A stretch of 64,000 bases of DNA. Source: Lethocerus indicus (lineage: Eukaryota > Arthropoda > Insecta > Hemiptera > Belostomatidae). Made by a program: the position numbers and the translations under genes. Location: the NCBI GenBank assembly GCA_019843655.1, contig JACDQD010000003.1, forward strand, positions 5,644,925 through 5,708,924, written 5' to 3'. Within the stretch, counting starts at the first letter, position 1; every line of letters starts with the position of its first letter. Positions 37,661 to 49,539 of this stretch are shown in pieces. The notes under the pieces were generated by a model. That model was not told where the DNA came from. It made no database searches and was given only the letters and a program-made list of their open reading frames with translations.

Positions 37661-40600
37661 ATTCTTCCCTTTAACAAACGACAAATGAAATCATCGGCCG
37701 AGGGGGACAAATTGCCTCTCCCCCTAATGAACAGACAAAACACCCATGAAACGCTTCTGTCGAACACCTTGTGTACAGTCTCAACTTGCCGCCACATACG
37801 GGCCTAATGACATCGATTTCTCTTTTATTCAACAACCTCTATTGGGCATTCGAGAAATAAACTGGTTACGAAACGGTTGAGTATTTCAAATATTCAAGAG
37901 GAGAACAACAAGGAGGCGTCGCTCCCCCACGTTAAAAGGCTTAACCGCGGCCTCTCGAACAAAACGGACTACCTCTGGAAATAAATCAATTGTGCAACAC
38001 CCAAATGTCCGATTCACAGGATTGCGTTCAGACAGGAAAAATAATGCCTCTTCCTTTTACCTTTTTTTTCGGCCCGACTTATAAACTGGTTTTAGAGAAA
38101 TAGAAAAGAGTGGACGGGACCCATAAGAGGAGATAAGCCGGATCGGTTTAAGAGTCAAATATTTGAGACACAACGTTCGAGGCGTGCTCCGGCGCAGATA
38201 AGAACAAGTTCGATAACCTAGAATTATTATAAGGCAAACATTTTTCGTTGAAATTAACTAACAATTCTGGTTTTTGTCGGCCATGACAAAAGCGTAACAA
38301 TCGTTGTCATCCGAAAGGGTGAAGTGGAGATGATAATACTTTCATAGTAACAAACAGAGGTCCACCTCTAGGAAATTATATGTTGGCACTCACTTTCAGT
38401 AGATTCCGTATGTTAAAACTATTTTCGACATTTTAAAAACAATGATCATAGTTAATATTAGATATCATCGAATGTTGTGTGTCGAAAAATATATGTGCCA
38501 GAAACCGGAACATAAATTGATTATTTTCGCAACACCTCTGATTTTCGTGCTCGAGTTGCGATTTAGAAGCCTGCGGGTCCAGTGCTTGCCGAAACGGCAA
38601 TTTAAACGGCCGTAAAATTCGGTTGGGTGAACACCGAAATGGGGACCCACAAGCCACCAGACAAAAACAAGTCCCCAAAGCGAGGACGAATTTCCGAAGA
38701 ATTTTTATGCCTCGTTCTCCAATCGAAATGTCGTCAGGAAAGAGAGAAAGGAAAAAGAAGACTTCCACGAGACGGGCGCATTACTGTAGCTGTTTTAAGT
38801 CGGAGCGAGCCATCTAAACAAATGCTGAACGTTCTATATCCCCAGGCTATGTCCTTTTACAATAAGATCAAAGAGTACTGAAATGATACGACGCCATTAA
38901 ACTGAATTTAAGGAACCGCTAAGTGCAACATTTCGTAACGTTGTTTTGCCGGCCAAATATTCTCAACCAGCTCTTAAAGCGTGTCAGAATATGTAGTGTA
39001 AAACGGGTGTGGATAAAAATCCGATCGTACATAAATAAAAAAATACACAATACATGAATATTAAGTAAGTGTACATAATAATAATAATATACGCTAGATC
39101 CATTTGCGCAATTTATGCTAGAATCTGGAGCTTTTGTCATATACAAAAATTACTCTCACTGACCAAAAGCCGGTTCGCGCTTGTGGACAACAGACAGACT
39201 AAGAAACTTCCGACCCATTAACATAAATAAAATAATTGATCGGGGTCTGTGTAGCATGGACCTGGCTGTTTGAAAGACCGGCCAGCGGTCATTTCGAGCC
39301 TACTAGCTACAGGTTTAACAACCTGCACCCCCGGTGTCTGTCTGGTTCTTGGGATATCTAGATTAAGATTGCATTAAACTGTGTTTAACAATTGAAATAT
39401 CGGCGCTGTGATACACTATTAAGAAAAATATTAAATAATAGTCGGAATTATCAAGTTGTAAGAAGAAAATGAATTCACGTCCGATACACGCGGAAAAAAC
39501 AAGTAACAAACAGACAGGCGAGGTCAGGGGCATTGGATTGATTGTTGCCGGCTGTCAACCTTCGGTTTCTTAGCCCATTGCCAATTGCGAATTAGGAAAG
39601 CGGACAGTCGCCTCCATTAATATACCGAATGCATATTCCCAATCATGAATCACGTACACTATCCAATAAGAACCTAATTCCGTTATTACACTCGTTTATA
39701 TCCAAAATTACGAACCTGAACATTAAAAATGAATCGTGCGTCCTTATGAACAATATTCCTTTTGCTACTTAATACTTTAATAACATATTTTTTAAAATTT
39801 CATTCCGAAATATCTTCCGAAAATGTAAAGGAATACGGGAGTTTTCGATAGTAAAATTTCCGTTTGCGAACAGAGAGAGGATTTGTTATTCAAACGTGGT
39901 CCCCTGCTTTAACTTATTCAAAGCACGCGCGAATATTATTACGAGTATAATTAATTACGTCACAACGGATAGGAAGACAGGAAACAGTATGCAAATACCT
40001 TTTATGATTGTTACTTTAGAAAATAAGAAACGGACACCTGTAATTAATTGCTAATGTCGATATATTTCTAGCTAGTCACACACCTTCGATAGATATATGA
40101 AGGGGGGAATATCACTTCTGTCTCCACTCTCTAATTTGGTCCTAATTAATGGCGGTTTCGGTTTTTCACCACCAGTAGCATCTGTCTTACATTAACATTG
40201 AATAAATCGGATTCTTCATCGGAACCTGAAATGCCGACGTGCGTTATATTACTGACGGAATGCGAATGTCAATGGAAAAAGAAATATATGATAGTCGAAC
40301 CCCTCTAAGATTCCAAAAAAACGTCTGGTGTTATACATATTATCTCCCCTCTCTCCACCGTCTAGAAACCGTTGAGCTTCCAGTAAGAAGTCAAACAATT
40401 TGTAATGTCTCTGGTGGACTAAAAATAGACATATTTATGTAACTTTTCATTCGATTCGGTGCGTGTTGTCCATTGTCTTTCAGCTTTCCTAATGTAGAAA
40501 TGACTATAATCAGTACATGTTATCCTCAATATTAACATTATTCAAAAATTTAAAAAATATTAGTCGTATTTCGGACGACAATAGTGAAAACGAAAATGAA

Positions 40601-41039
40601 AATCATCACACAAAGGTTTTTCGGCATTGATAATTGGAGTTAACCGAGCGTGTAAAATGAATGGTAATAATGGTGGGGAGCCTGCTGGTGACAAGGAAGG
40701 GTTACGTCATCGGCGGCTGTTACAAAGACTGAAATTGTCGGGAAATTTCTGTCAATAACAACGACCAACAATAAAGGAGGTGTCTCCACTCAACCGCAGT
40801 CAACAAGCCTTCCGTAACTAAGATACTTAATTATTATAAAATCGAATATTTGGGGTGAACGTAACGTTCATTTTTGCTCAGAGGGCGAGTGGAAACAGAG
40901 CGCGATGATATCCCGAACGGTCGCGGATAATTAAATAAAATTATTGTACCGTTAATAAATGATCTATGAATTCTCGTATGAAATCTTTCTTTTCATTGAA
41001 ACCAGCGTTTTCTTACCGTGAAGCGTACGTGTTGTTAGT
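37661..41039. other. noncoding DNA, mostly AT-rich
   Basis: No supported gene. Frames on both strands overlap at 38433-38881. (ATA)n lies near 39077-39089. A POU octamer lies at 39989-39996. TGAACGT-A-ACGTTCA at 40856-40870 is a perfect 7-bp-arm palindrome. Confidence 0.55.
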
Positions 41040-41250
41040 ATAGCAAGCGATGCAAAGAGAGGAGGGAAGGTCGGTTGTTGCAGGTGGGTGCAGTACGCCC
41101 ACTCCATTTAACCCGAGTCCAACTGCACATGTCATTAAATTCCCCGCATCCTACGAACGCCCGGGGACCCCTCTTATCGGACAATAGCGTACGTTCGGAC
41201 AGAGTCATCATCATCTTCGGCGACCGTCCAGCCATCGACAAACAACCGCA
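41040..41250. other. GC-rich patch
   Basis: CpG-rich with overlapping frames on both strands (41035-41241 minus, 41075-41305 plus). No protein signature. Confidence 0.4.
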
Positions 41251-41722
41251 ACCGCATCATCAATATGTCTCTTTTTACGTTATTTTTATTGTTTTGGGGC
41301 TTTGACCGTTTGTTTCATTTTTACGTTCTAAATGGCACGAATTATAACATTCTGACCCCGGTTAGAATCCACAAATGCCCTAAATTATATACCAATATTA
41401 TCCATTATTTATACCTATCTATTACTTCATCTGTAAGCAAGCGCGGTAACATCTCCTAAGCTATAGAAGTTTGAAGTGGGGTTAAATTTCTAGTTCAAAA
41501 TTAAGTTTATAAATTTATAGCGATAGTTATCATTAAGTTGGAGTTCACGTTTCATGCATCGTCAAACCACGCAATGGGGTCAAATCACGAAATTTCCTGC
41601 TGGTGACAGCGCGTAATAAATTACAGCCTGTTATCTGACTTTGAATAGTAAATTTGGTAAGTTATTTAGTAAGTCCGAACTTTCGGAATTAACATCCCCT
41701 GCAATTGTCTACCCAGTCTTCA

Positions 41723-41742
41723 AATTAATTAGAATTAATTAG
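41723..41742. repeat. 10-bp tandem AATTAATTAG x2
   Basis: Two exact 10-bp copies, each with a TAATTA homeodomain core (Antp/Q50 class), so the two sites sit one helical turn apart. Confidence 0.75.
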
Positions 41743-41836
41743 AGGGCAGTGTATTGAATGAATTTAAAAATTCCCAATGCCACGCGGTGGGTAAGGTCCT
41801 AGCGCAGCCTCCTTTCGGCGGGTAAATGAGACCCGC

Positions 41837-41851
41837 GTCGTCGTCGTCGTC
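41837..41851. repeat. (GTC)5 microsatellite
   Basis: Five GTC triplets within a GC-rich patch. Confidence 0.85.
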
Positions 41852-42689
41852 TCTTTACATGGCTTTAAAATAGAACATGGGCGTGTGCCGAAATTCTTGT
41901 TGCGACGCAGAACAATTTTAGATCTATCGGAGGGGGACTGGGGGTGTGTGAAGGAGTAGGAGCACAACGCGAGTGCTCCCTAGGCCTAAACCTAGGCACC
42001 CATCACGGCCCATTCTATTAAATGAAATCGCTGCCGGAGGCTCAATTATCAAAAATCAGTAGTTTTATTAACCGAGATTAACAACAGCTTACATTAATTT
42101 TGTGTCCTGCAGTAGACTAGACCTTAATTCCCACTACCTACAGTAGTATTCTGCCTGGACTATAGTGGCACTGGACAATCAGCCACGGAGTCATGATGAT
42201 ATTCCAAACGTACGGCGAAACCGGAAATTTAGTACTCGATTATATAATTACTGGTGAAAAACTGTACCAATATTTATTTAGTACAAACATAAGGGTAGGG
42301 GGATAAAATTAATATGCACGGGTTAATAAGAGAGTTACCAGTATTAATCAAAATAGGGTGTCAGTAATCTTTCTTCTTCCTACTCGGAAAATAAATACAA
42401 GGAACCCATATAATGTTTTAATTTGAAGTATACTGATTGAATTTATACATAAATCATACGGCTTAAACACTTCTTTAGCCTTCAAAGTGTGACTGTCGGT
42501 TATTTAAAACTATAAAATAAATAAAAGGGGGGACAGTCTAGGCCCGTTTGAAAAGGACATTGAAAGAAGGATCAGTTGACAGTAGGAGAACAATCAGGTT
42601 TGAGGGAGGCCACTGGGTTGGCATGGCTCCAGTGTGTTGGCCACATAACCCAATACCAGCCATAGTCAGAAGGTCAATGTCACCCACTA

Positions 42690-43070
42690 GACACTTGAGA
42701 ACCGAGACCGTCGAGACTTTCTCGGAATTCTAGCCAAAAGATCGGACATTTTTGCCAAGCGAAAAAGAATTTGAACCTCCGTCCGAATGCCGAACGTTCG
42801 GAAAAATGTGCAAGAAATAAGAGCCGCCGATGGCTCCGGATCGACGGGTCGTCGTATAAAAACTCTCCCCTTTGGATGAAGCCACATTTCACCATCCACT
42901 GGCCCTGCCTGACACTCCCTGCCGTTAGATGGCAAAATACGCCGGCCCGGTCATATGCAGCCTTCTTAGGATTCCCAGGCGTAATCGGGACATAGAATAT
43001 AATATAAGAATATACAAAAGAAAACGCATGCAGGCAGGCCCTCTTAACCGGTTTCACCTTCGGCTGAAAG
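42690..43070. other. CpG-rich island
   Basis: Dense CpG, with GAACGTTC at about 42791-42798 and a TATAAAA word at 42855-42861. Minus-strand (42680-43096, 138 codons) and plus-strand (42771-42995) frames overlap. The minus-strand product is Phe/Arg-rich without a known domain. A cryptic exon is possible but unsupported. Confidence 0.3.
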
Positions 43071-43559
43071 GTCGTCATAATTAAACCGACCGGCATCGGT
43101 GGTTCGGGGACACTGCAGAAAGTAGCACATCTTGCGAATTATACTGAAATGAAACATTGGCTGTATAAAAATATTTGACGAAACTATTTTTCTTCCGGCT
43201 ACAGTAAAACAACCCGAATGCATACATTAATACATTATTTACTTCCCTCCCAGATTACCATTTTTATAAATATAAATTGGAGTACATTTTATCAAGAATA
43301 CACGGAATGCATACATTAATTTATATACACTCCGCGCCAAAAACGATGAATTTATTCTCATACGTTTGAAGTTTTGTTTAGTAAGCACGCTACCTGTGAA
43401 GTGCTGATTTGTACGGAATTTTGGCGGCTCCATTTTATAAACTCGTTTTTAAATTCAAAAAATGTATAAACCTGGTTATCAAAAATTAAAAAGTACAACA
43501 AAGAAAAACTAAAAACCGATTATGCTTCCAGCTTTTTTGTATGGATTCCTTACTAAGGT
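43071..43559. other. AT-rich noncoding DNA
   Basis: Holds the 16-bp direct repeat pair listed next. No gene seen. Confidence 0.55.
43216..43320. repeat. pair of 16-bp direct repeats
   Basis: GAATGCATACATTAAT occurs exactly at 43216-43231 and 43305-43320. Sequence after each copy stays loosely similar (both reach ACTCC/ACTTCC within 15 bp), which fits an old tandem duplication with an 89-bp period better than a target-site duplication. Confidence 0.6.
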
Positions 43560-43930
43560 AAAGTAAGCGGCAGGTGCGAAATATCGGGAACCCTGGCCGC
43601 CTCTTTGGTATGTATAAAATTCGCAGACGTCGGGCTACCGTATGGTTGAATTAACGGTGCTCAATCGTTTCACCGACTGTCGTACCTCGGCTCCCTATAC
43701 GTCAGAAGACGGACAGAATACTCCCCTCAGCGGATGGAGTCGAAAAAGAAACGAGATCCGATGACATAACCGGTAGGGAAAACAGGTAGGGAAGAGGACG
43801 GGGAGGGGCTGGAGACCTTGAGCCATCTCGGCCCCCACCCGCCACCACCGCCGCCGCCGCCGCCTCCCTAAACCGCCCCTCCCAGCGGGGCCACCCAAAC
43901 AACTCACCAGTGGGAGGAAATTCTAACTGG
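43560..43930. other. GC-rich island with (CCG)n
   Basis: GC-rich block with a purine stretch (43737-43815) and the (CCG)n run. Two minus-strand frames (43695-43907) are read through the repeat (Arg or Ala runs) and are not supported as genes. Confidence 0.4.
43842..43864. repeat. (CCA)n-(CCG)n microsatellite
   Basis: CCACCACCG followed by five CCG/GCC triplets. The second GC-trinucleotide repeat in the window, again inside a GC island. Confidence 0.85.
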
Positions 43931-44885
43931 CAGTCTAATAAGAAACAATCACACGGACAACATTATAAATGAGTGTAATCACTGCAGAGACAGGTCCATT
44001 AACCCTCCTCAAATGCCTTGTCCGAGCTTTAAAATATTTAATTTCGGGTTTCCTTCAGACAAAATAGAAAAGTTGGCGATTTTTAACGTTAAAAAACGCG
44101 AGTAATCATCCAACGCTCGTTATCATTCGGAAAGATAATTTTATGAACAATGCATTCGGCTTATCTAACGCATTAGTTAACTTAATGTGTTTCCTATAAT
44201 TCAGAAATAAAACGATTCATGCCAAGTATTGGATAATTTTCACAGAATGTCTACGGATAGAAGTGAAATAATTTCATTACTTCGTAACTTGGTGCACTAG
44301 ATTCCACTTTACATCATCTTACTTTGACATCATAAATATATTTTAAGTACATACGTATATGTTTAGTAGACTGTACGAATTGAATATTTTTACAAACATA
44401 TTTAAATAACAGAAAGAAATACATTTCAGGAAAAGCCCTTCCTTAAAGAAAAAGTATGGCATCTAATATTTAGAGAACAGTGTATCATAATTATAAATAA
44501 ATATAATGCGTAATAAGGAATCGTCCTATACTAATGTCAAGGGTAGCGATATAAAATAGACCTCTCGACATTAAACCCACAGACATAACTTCCTCAGCAA
44601 TGTAAACGTCGAAATGATTCACGCAGCGGATTTCCTGTGTAAGACCAAGAGATGGGCGAGTGTGCGCTTCAAATTGTAATTCCAGGATGGAGCGCGGCTA
44701 ACAACAAAGAGCGAAAAAGAAGGAATAGAAAAGACTAGGAAAAAGTGAAGAGAAGAATGGTGGAGGGAGGGAGAGAGGGAGAGAGTGAGTGAGAGGGAAG
44801 CTAGTGTAGTGTGACTGGGGGCTATTTGTGTTTGACCTTCACATCAGATGTTTCATTCATTACTGAAACATTACAAATGGGGAGA

Positions 44886-44952
<67 letters not shown>

Positions 44953-45989
44953 AGGGAAAGAAAGAAGAGGAAATGGGGAATGGCGAAGGGGTGGGACAAA
45001 GACACATTGCGGAAGGGAGGAGAACACGAAAGGCTCGTGAACATTCAAGAAAGGGGAAGGTTCCCCTTCCCCCCGATCCCATGATCACGAATTCACAACC
45101 ATTTTATCGGATTCAGTAAGAAATCTTAAATCCCTCTTCGTTAATGAAATACGCTCTATTTTGTTTGAAAACACTTAACATTCGAAGTTCCTAGTAGCAG
45201 CTTCACGCTGAACCCAAAGGGAAACTCATCACTAACAGTTCTTACAGGATATAACTGATGGAATGAGACTGACGTCTCTTCTCTGGTGGCGAAAAGACGG
45301 TCTAGCTTAGGAAGAGTGATGATATTCCACCTCAAATAAATAAAACCTTTCTCATCATGAAACTGCGGAATAAGTAATACATTTAACCATCATTATGATC
45401 ATGTAGCGCAGTTCGGTTCTTATCGGAATGTTTATTTAATTTTTAGACTACACTTAGCTATTAGGCCAATAGGGTTTCAAAGCAATCGTACAAAAAATTA
45501 AAAAGAAACCATCCACAGTGATCAGAATATGATACATTAAAAATTCTTTACACAATAAAAGACCAAAAAGTATGGAAGCTTATAATGCAGATCATTTCCT
45601 GCACTACCTCCGACTAAGCTAGTCAATAATTTTTCATCGTTTTATAGGTATAACAAAATCTACACGTTAGATTCCCGCGAACTCTGTTAACCTATAAATA
45701 TATCATAAATTACACCATAAAATGCTGCGTAAATAAAGACCACATTTAACGGAATACTGAAATAATGGCTGGTTAATAATGCGATAATTTAGTTAAATGA
45801 TAAATTATGAGCCAAATTCCAACGCAAATGTGTATAATTTAAATTATCCTACGATTGGCGCCAAAGTGAAGTATTATAAACACAAGAGAGTCTGAATCTG
45901 AAATTAAAAGGTCAAAAAATGAAAAAAGTTCCGTTTAATTTGGTCGAATCGTGAATTCAAAGACGATGATTCATCTAGGGCATTCATCC
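43931..45989. other. AT-rich noncoding DNA with GA tract
   Basis: Apart from the purine tract at 44696-44960, this is AT-rich spacer without supported genes or repeats. Confidence 0.55.
44696..44960. repeat. long purine tract with (GA)28
   Basis: (GA)28 runs at about 44890-44946, flanked by GAGGGA/GAAAGA runs at 44760-44800 and 44945-44975. The four overlapping frames through it (Glu/Arg repeats on the plus strand, Leu/Ser on the minus) are artefacts. GA repeats of this length are GAGA-factor targets in insects and can form triplex DNA. Confidence 0.9.
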
Positions 45990-46340
45990 GTAGTGAATCG
46001 CGCGAATTCGGGCGGGCCGAGGTAGGCGTGGCGCGCCAACCCACAGGCACGCTAACCCAGACAGACGCCAAACGCTTTTAGAGGTCACCGCCCAAAAAAT
46101 AAGAGATAAATCCTATAACACATGTTCAATTGCCGAAAATTCCCAAGGCAATTAATGGAATGGGAATGGTCCTATTAGAGACCGCCCAGGTGGACAGAAC
46201 TGAAGGAGCTGCCCGTTTCGAGTGGAGAAATCGCGAGCTAATTGAAGAAACCCAAATAAAGATATTTGGCGCGCCGATGTGTGCGAGATAGTCTGAGCCT
46301 GGCCAAGGTTAAGGCCGATCGTCCCGACTCCAAATTTCGA
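45990..46340. promoter_or_regulatory. GC-rich block with two GGCGCGCC palindromes
   Basis: TGGCGCGCCA (10-bp palindrome) at 46029-46038 and GGCGCGCC again at 46268-46275. The second is preceded by TTT, giving the E2F-type word TTTGGCGC (46265-46272). CAGGTG (E-box, Snail/E-protein class) lies near 46190. No open frame of any length covers this block, unlike other islands, which favours a regulatory role. Confidence 0.35.
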
Positions 46341-47019
46341 GGCCTAAAACTGCCGCCTCTCTTATACATATCTCGGCAAATTTTAACGTTATATTGGTAT
46401 CACTATTATGTCCGATAGATTGTTAATTTTCATTTAAATATATAGTTAGCCCCTCTTTGCCAAACAGCATTTTTCCCACTATATTATATATTCGAATATA
46501 TTTATTTCTTGTTCTTAATTTAGTTATGCATATATATAGTTATATATATATACATCCTTCAAAGATTTTTCGAAATTTCCAAACTTGAGTGAATTCATAC
46601 TAAAAATTTGATAAGAATCAAATTGCTCATCTAATGGAACCGAATCATCAAATATGAATGAACCGAAGAACAGTCGAACGTTGAGTGAAAGAATTCAATC
46701 AATTAAACAAAATTGAAATATATAATTAATCGGACTAATTTAGTTTAACATTTCTACTTTTAGTTAACAAATCTACGGTAATTGGGCTAAGAAAAATATT
46801 GGGTTTTTAGAAACTACCCGCATGAAGAAATAAAATCAAAACTGACCACCCGGGGGATGTCCCTCCGTATATCGATTGAGTGTCCAACCAGAATACTACC
46901 ATCGAATATTCTTTAACCTAATCCCTCGGTAAAAGTACACGAATGAGATAACATACATATCCACCAATATCGAAAGTAATAGTCGCGCGTAAGATCATCG
47001 AACTAGCCAGAAAAGTTTA
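46341..47019. other. AT-rich spacer
   Basis: TA-rich words near 46495-46553 (ATATATAGTTATATATATA). No gene seen. Confidence 0.55.
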
Positions 47020-47302
47020 CATAGTACTAGAGCGAGTGGAGAAAGTGTAAAGAGGAAACCTAAACGACGTAGGTATAGGGGGAAGGAAAATGGCGGAAAA
47101 AGGCAGAAAAAAGGAGAATACAGGATTGAGAAAGGTTGAGACGCGGGCAAGGGGAGATGGAGTTATACAGAGAAAGAGAGAAAGATAGGGGAACAGAGAA
47201 AGAGGGAAAGAGAGAAAGATAGAGTAGCCAGCTGTGGAGCGGGTAGCGGGTCCTCCAAGGGCGACCACTTAAAGACGAAGAACGGCGCGAGGGGGGCCGG
47301 CC

Positions 47303-47319
47303 AGAGGGCGTCGCCCTCT
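47303..47319. promoter_or_regulatory. palindromic CTCF-like core
   Basis: AGAGGGCG-T-CGCCCTCT: two cores matching AGRKGGCG of the CTCF motif, head to head with one base between. The plus-strand copy has GGCC upstream, fitting part of the extended motif. Confidence 0.3.
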
Positions 47320-47465
47320 CACTCGCACGCACGCACATCGCACATCCCTCTCTCGCTCTCACTCACTCTCTCTCCTCTCTCCCATTTCCCTCTTTCTCTC
47401 TGTTGCTCGGACCCGCGGTGTCTGTCGACCAGTATAACAGTTTCACTTTCGCCTCCTTATCGACG

Positions 47466-47487
47466 CCGAGAGAGAGCTCTCTCTCGG
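47466..47487. promoter_or_regulatory. 22-bp perfect GAGA/CTC palindrome
   Basis: The arms CCGAGAGAGAG (47466-47476) and CTCTCTCTCGG (47477-47487) are exact reverse complements with no spacer, giving GAGAG elements on both strands meeting at AGCT. GAGA-factor (Trl) recognises GAGAG in insects. Confidence 0.7.
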
Positions 47488-48352
47488 TGGCCACATCATA
47501 CCTCAGACTCGTTCCACTGACTGACTGACTCTGACCACTCCTCACTCCATATAACCCACTCTCCCAAAATCGGCCCCTCTCCCCTACGCCCGCCCGGTAA
47601 CAGTTTGGTCAAACCGTCACCAGGAAGGGACGAGATAACGCGGCCCGATTAACACACCCCGAGATAATATTACCAGGCCGCGATATTGAAACAACGCCTT
47701 CGACAGGTCGCCCGATCCGAACAAACAAAAATCCTCATAGTAACGTGAACCGTAACACCTCCTAATTGTAGACAGAACTGAAAACGATAGTAAGGATAAT
47801 GTTACAATATAATTTTACTTGGAACAAAATACAAAAGGGAGTTCCACTCGTTTGAAACAAAGAGACTAAATAATGTTAGACTTTATCCATAGACGATTTT
47901 AATTCCAGTGAGACTTCTAATCTTGGGCCTGAACAGTTTAACTTGCGTCTACAAATATGTCATTAGATCGGTACGAGGGCAAGAATTGAACCATTCCTGC
48001 GACAGATGGTACCGAAGACCAAGCCCATGTCGGATGAAGTCACTACAACCATATGCATTGGGCGACCACTCGGCTGCCCACAAGCCCAGCGGGAGAAACG
48101 AGGGCCCTATACACCTCTATAACATGCCTCTCTATGAAACATCACCAGTTGCAAAGGGGCAACACGCTAATACAAACAGAAGGACGAGAGCAAGACTATT
48201 TCATACCGATCCAAGTATACAACGCACAAGTGGACATTCAATTAAAAATTATTTATTCTGATATTCTTCTCTGGGAACTAATATTCTCAAATTTGTAACA
48301 GACTAAACACAGAGGGGAGACCTAAAGTAAGAATAACCAAACATTGACTGAA

Positions 48353-48378
48353 TATTGAATATGTCAGCATATTCAATA
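48353..48378. repeat. 11-bp perfect hairpin, TCAG loop
   Basis: TATTGAATATG and CATATTCAATA are exact inverted copies around four bases. The flanks do not extend the stem. Confidence 0.7.
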
Positions 48379-49103
48379 AATAAAATTTAATGTAATTTCG
48401 GTCGATACGTCTAAACTGAAACCATTTAGTGCCTTTTTTGTGGTTAATCACGTGCTGATTAAAGAGGTGATCCAAGCTATCATTTACTAACTGAGCCTGA
48501 ATTCAATATTTCTAGCTGAATTCGTTGCTGCGATATAACAAGAATAAATTCGTGATCTCGCCATAATAACTAATTTGCATAATAAGTAAGTCTATTAATA
48601 GTTAATGACAGGATATAAATAGTACTCACTGGGTATTTGGCACGGACTTTGTTTGCGAGACAAAATGTAGGAATTTAGGTTAGTGAGTCCCCGGTTCGAT
48701 AAGTACCGATAGACTTGCAGTGGAAAGCGTTAAATACTTATCCTTTTGGCCAGTATTACTGAAAAAGTATTCAGATACTTTCTAAGCAATGTAAACAACT
48801 GACACACAAATATGGAATATATAACACTAGCAAGCAGATGGAAAAATATACTAAACACGCCACAGCAGGAACGATATAAAAAAATTATTTGTACAACGGA
48901 AATCCTATTGAAATGTATTTAATATCGTCCTTATAAAAGCGGTTATGAAGCAGTAGCAGTAAATATTTCAATAGATTGAGGAGAGGAGTGTATAAAAATG
49001 ATTATTAATTCTTGATGGGATGATAATTAGATAATAAGCTGATTTCGTTTTCCCGAGATAACAGGTTTTTTCAGTCCCGATTTAGTTAATTCTAAGCAAA
49101 ATT

Positions 49104-49156
49104 TAAAGTATTAAAAAATATTTTCTCGTAAAAAAGTAAAAAACATATTTTCTCGT
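49104..49156. repeat. imperfect 27-bp tandem duplication
   Basis: ATATTTTCTCGT occurs at 49118-49129 and 49145-49156. The preceding AAAGTATTAAAAA and AAAGTAAAAAAC also correspond, so the whole unit of about 27 bp is duplicated in tandem. Confidence 0.65.
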
Positions 49157-49499
49157 TCCTATTCCTCCATTGAGGCTAATGTATTAATGGATAAAATGAA
49201 ACGTCCAATTACGCTTACTCCGAAGTGCTACACGCATTCTCCAAAATGTTTCCACGGCTATTTACGAAAATTATGCATAACACCAACTGCCCTAACTGAG
49301 ACTATATACGATGGATATCGCATGGGGAAGGGAAAGGAGAGACGGCTGAGGACACCGACACTGCCATTCCGAAATGTTCTGCCGAATCGAGTGGTGAGAT
49401 AAGACAAGTAATCAGTTCGCACAATAAGAATCCGTTCGTTTATCATTTGAAAGGACAATCCTTCCAGACCAGATAATAATTTAAAATTAAAAAACTTTT

Positions 49500-49503
<4 letters not shown>

Positions 49504-49536
<33 letters not shown>
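49504..49536. repeat. (AT)16 microsatellite
   Basis: Uninterrupted AT repeat of about 33 bp. Confidence 0.95.

Positions 49537-49539
<3 letters not shown>

Larger units (their letters stand above)
41251..42689. other. noncoding DNA, mixed
   Basis: Contains the phased AATTAATTAG pair and a (GTC)n run listed separately. 41770-42030 is GC-rich and covered by a featureless 67-codon minus frame. No gene supported. Confidence 0.5.
47020..47740. promoter_or_regulatory. promoter/insulator-like island with purine-to-pyrimidine switch
   Basis: The plus strand is purine-rich at 47024-47226 (AGAGAAAGAG-type words, with an imperfect ~26-bp tandem duplication at about 47167-47225), GC-rich at 47240-47330, then pyrimidine-rich at about 47335-47400 (CTCTCTC words). 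Further right come a 22-bp GAGA/CTC palindrome, a CTGACTGACTGACT run (about 47515-47530) and CpG-dense sequence to 47740. Minus-strand frames over it (47017-47545) follow the base composition. The arrangement resembles insect GAGA-rich promoters or Polycomb-type elements. This is inference from motif content only. Confidence 0.4.

Noticed and set aside
44811..45119. Glu/Arg-repeat and Leu/Ser-repeat frames
   Set aside because: Direct translations of (GA)28 in different frames.
47978..47994. tRNA B-box-like GGTTCAATTC on the minus strand
   Set aside because: The flanking T-stem does not pair and no acceptor or anticodon arm fits. Similar look-alikes near 4368 and 33430 fail in the same way.
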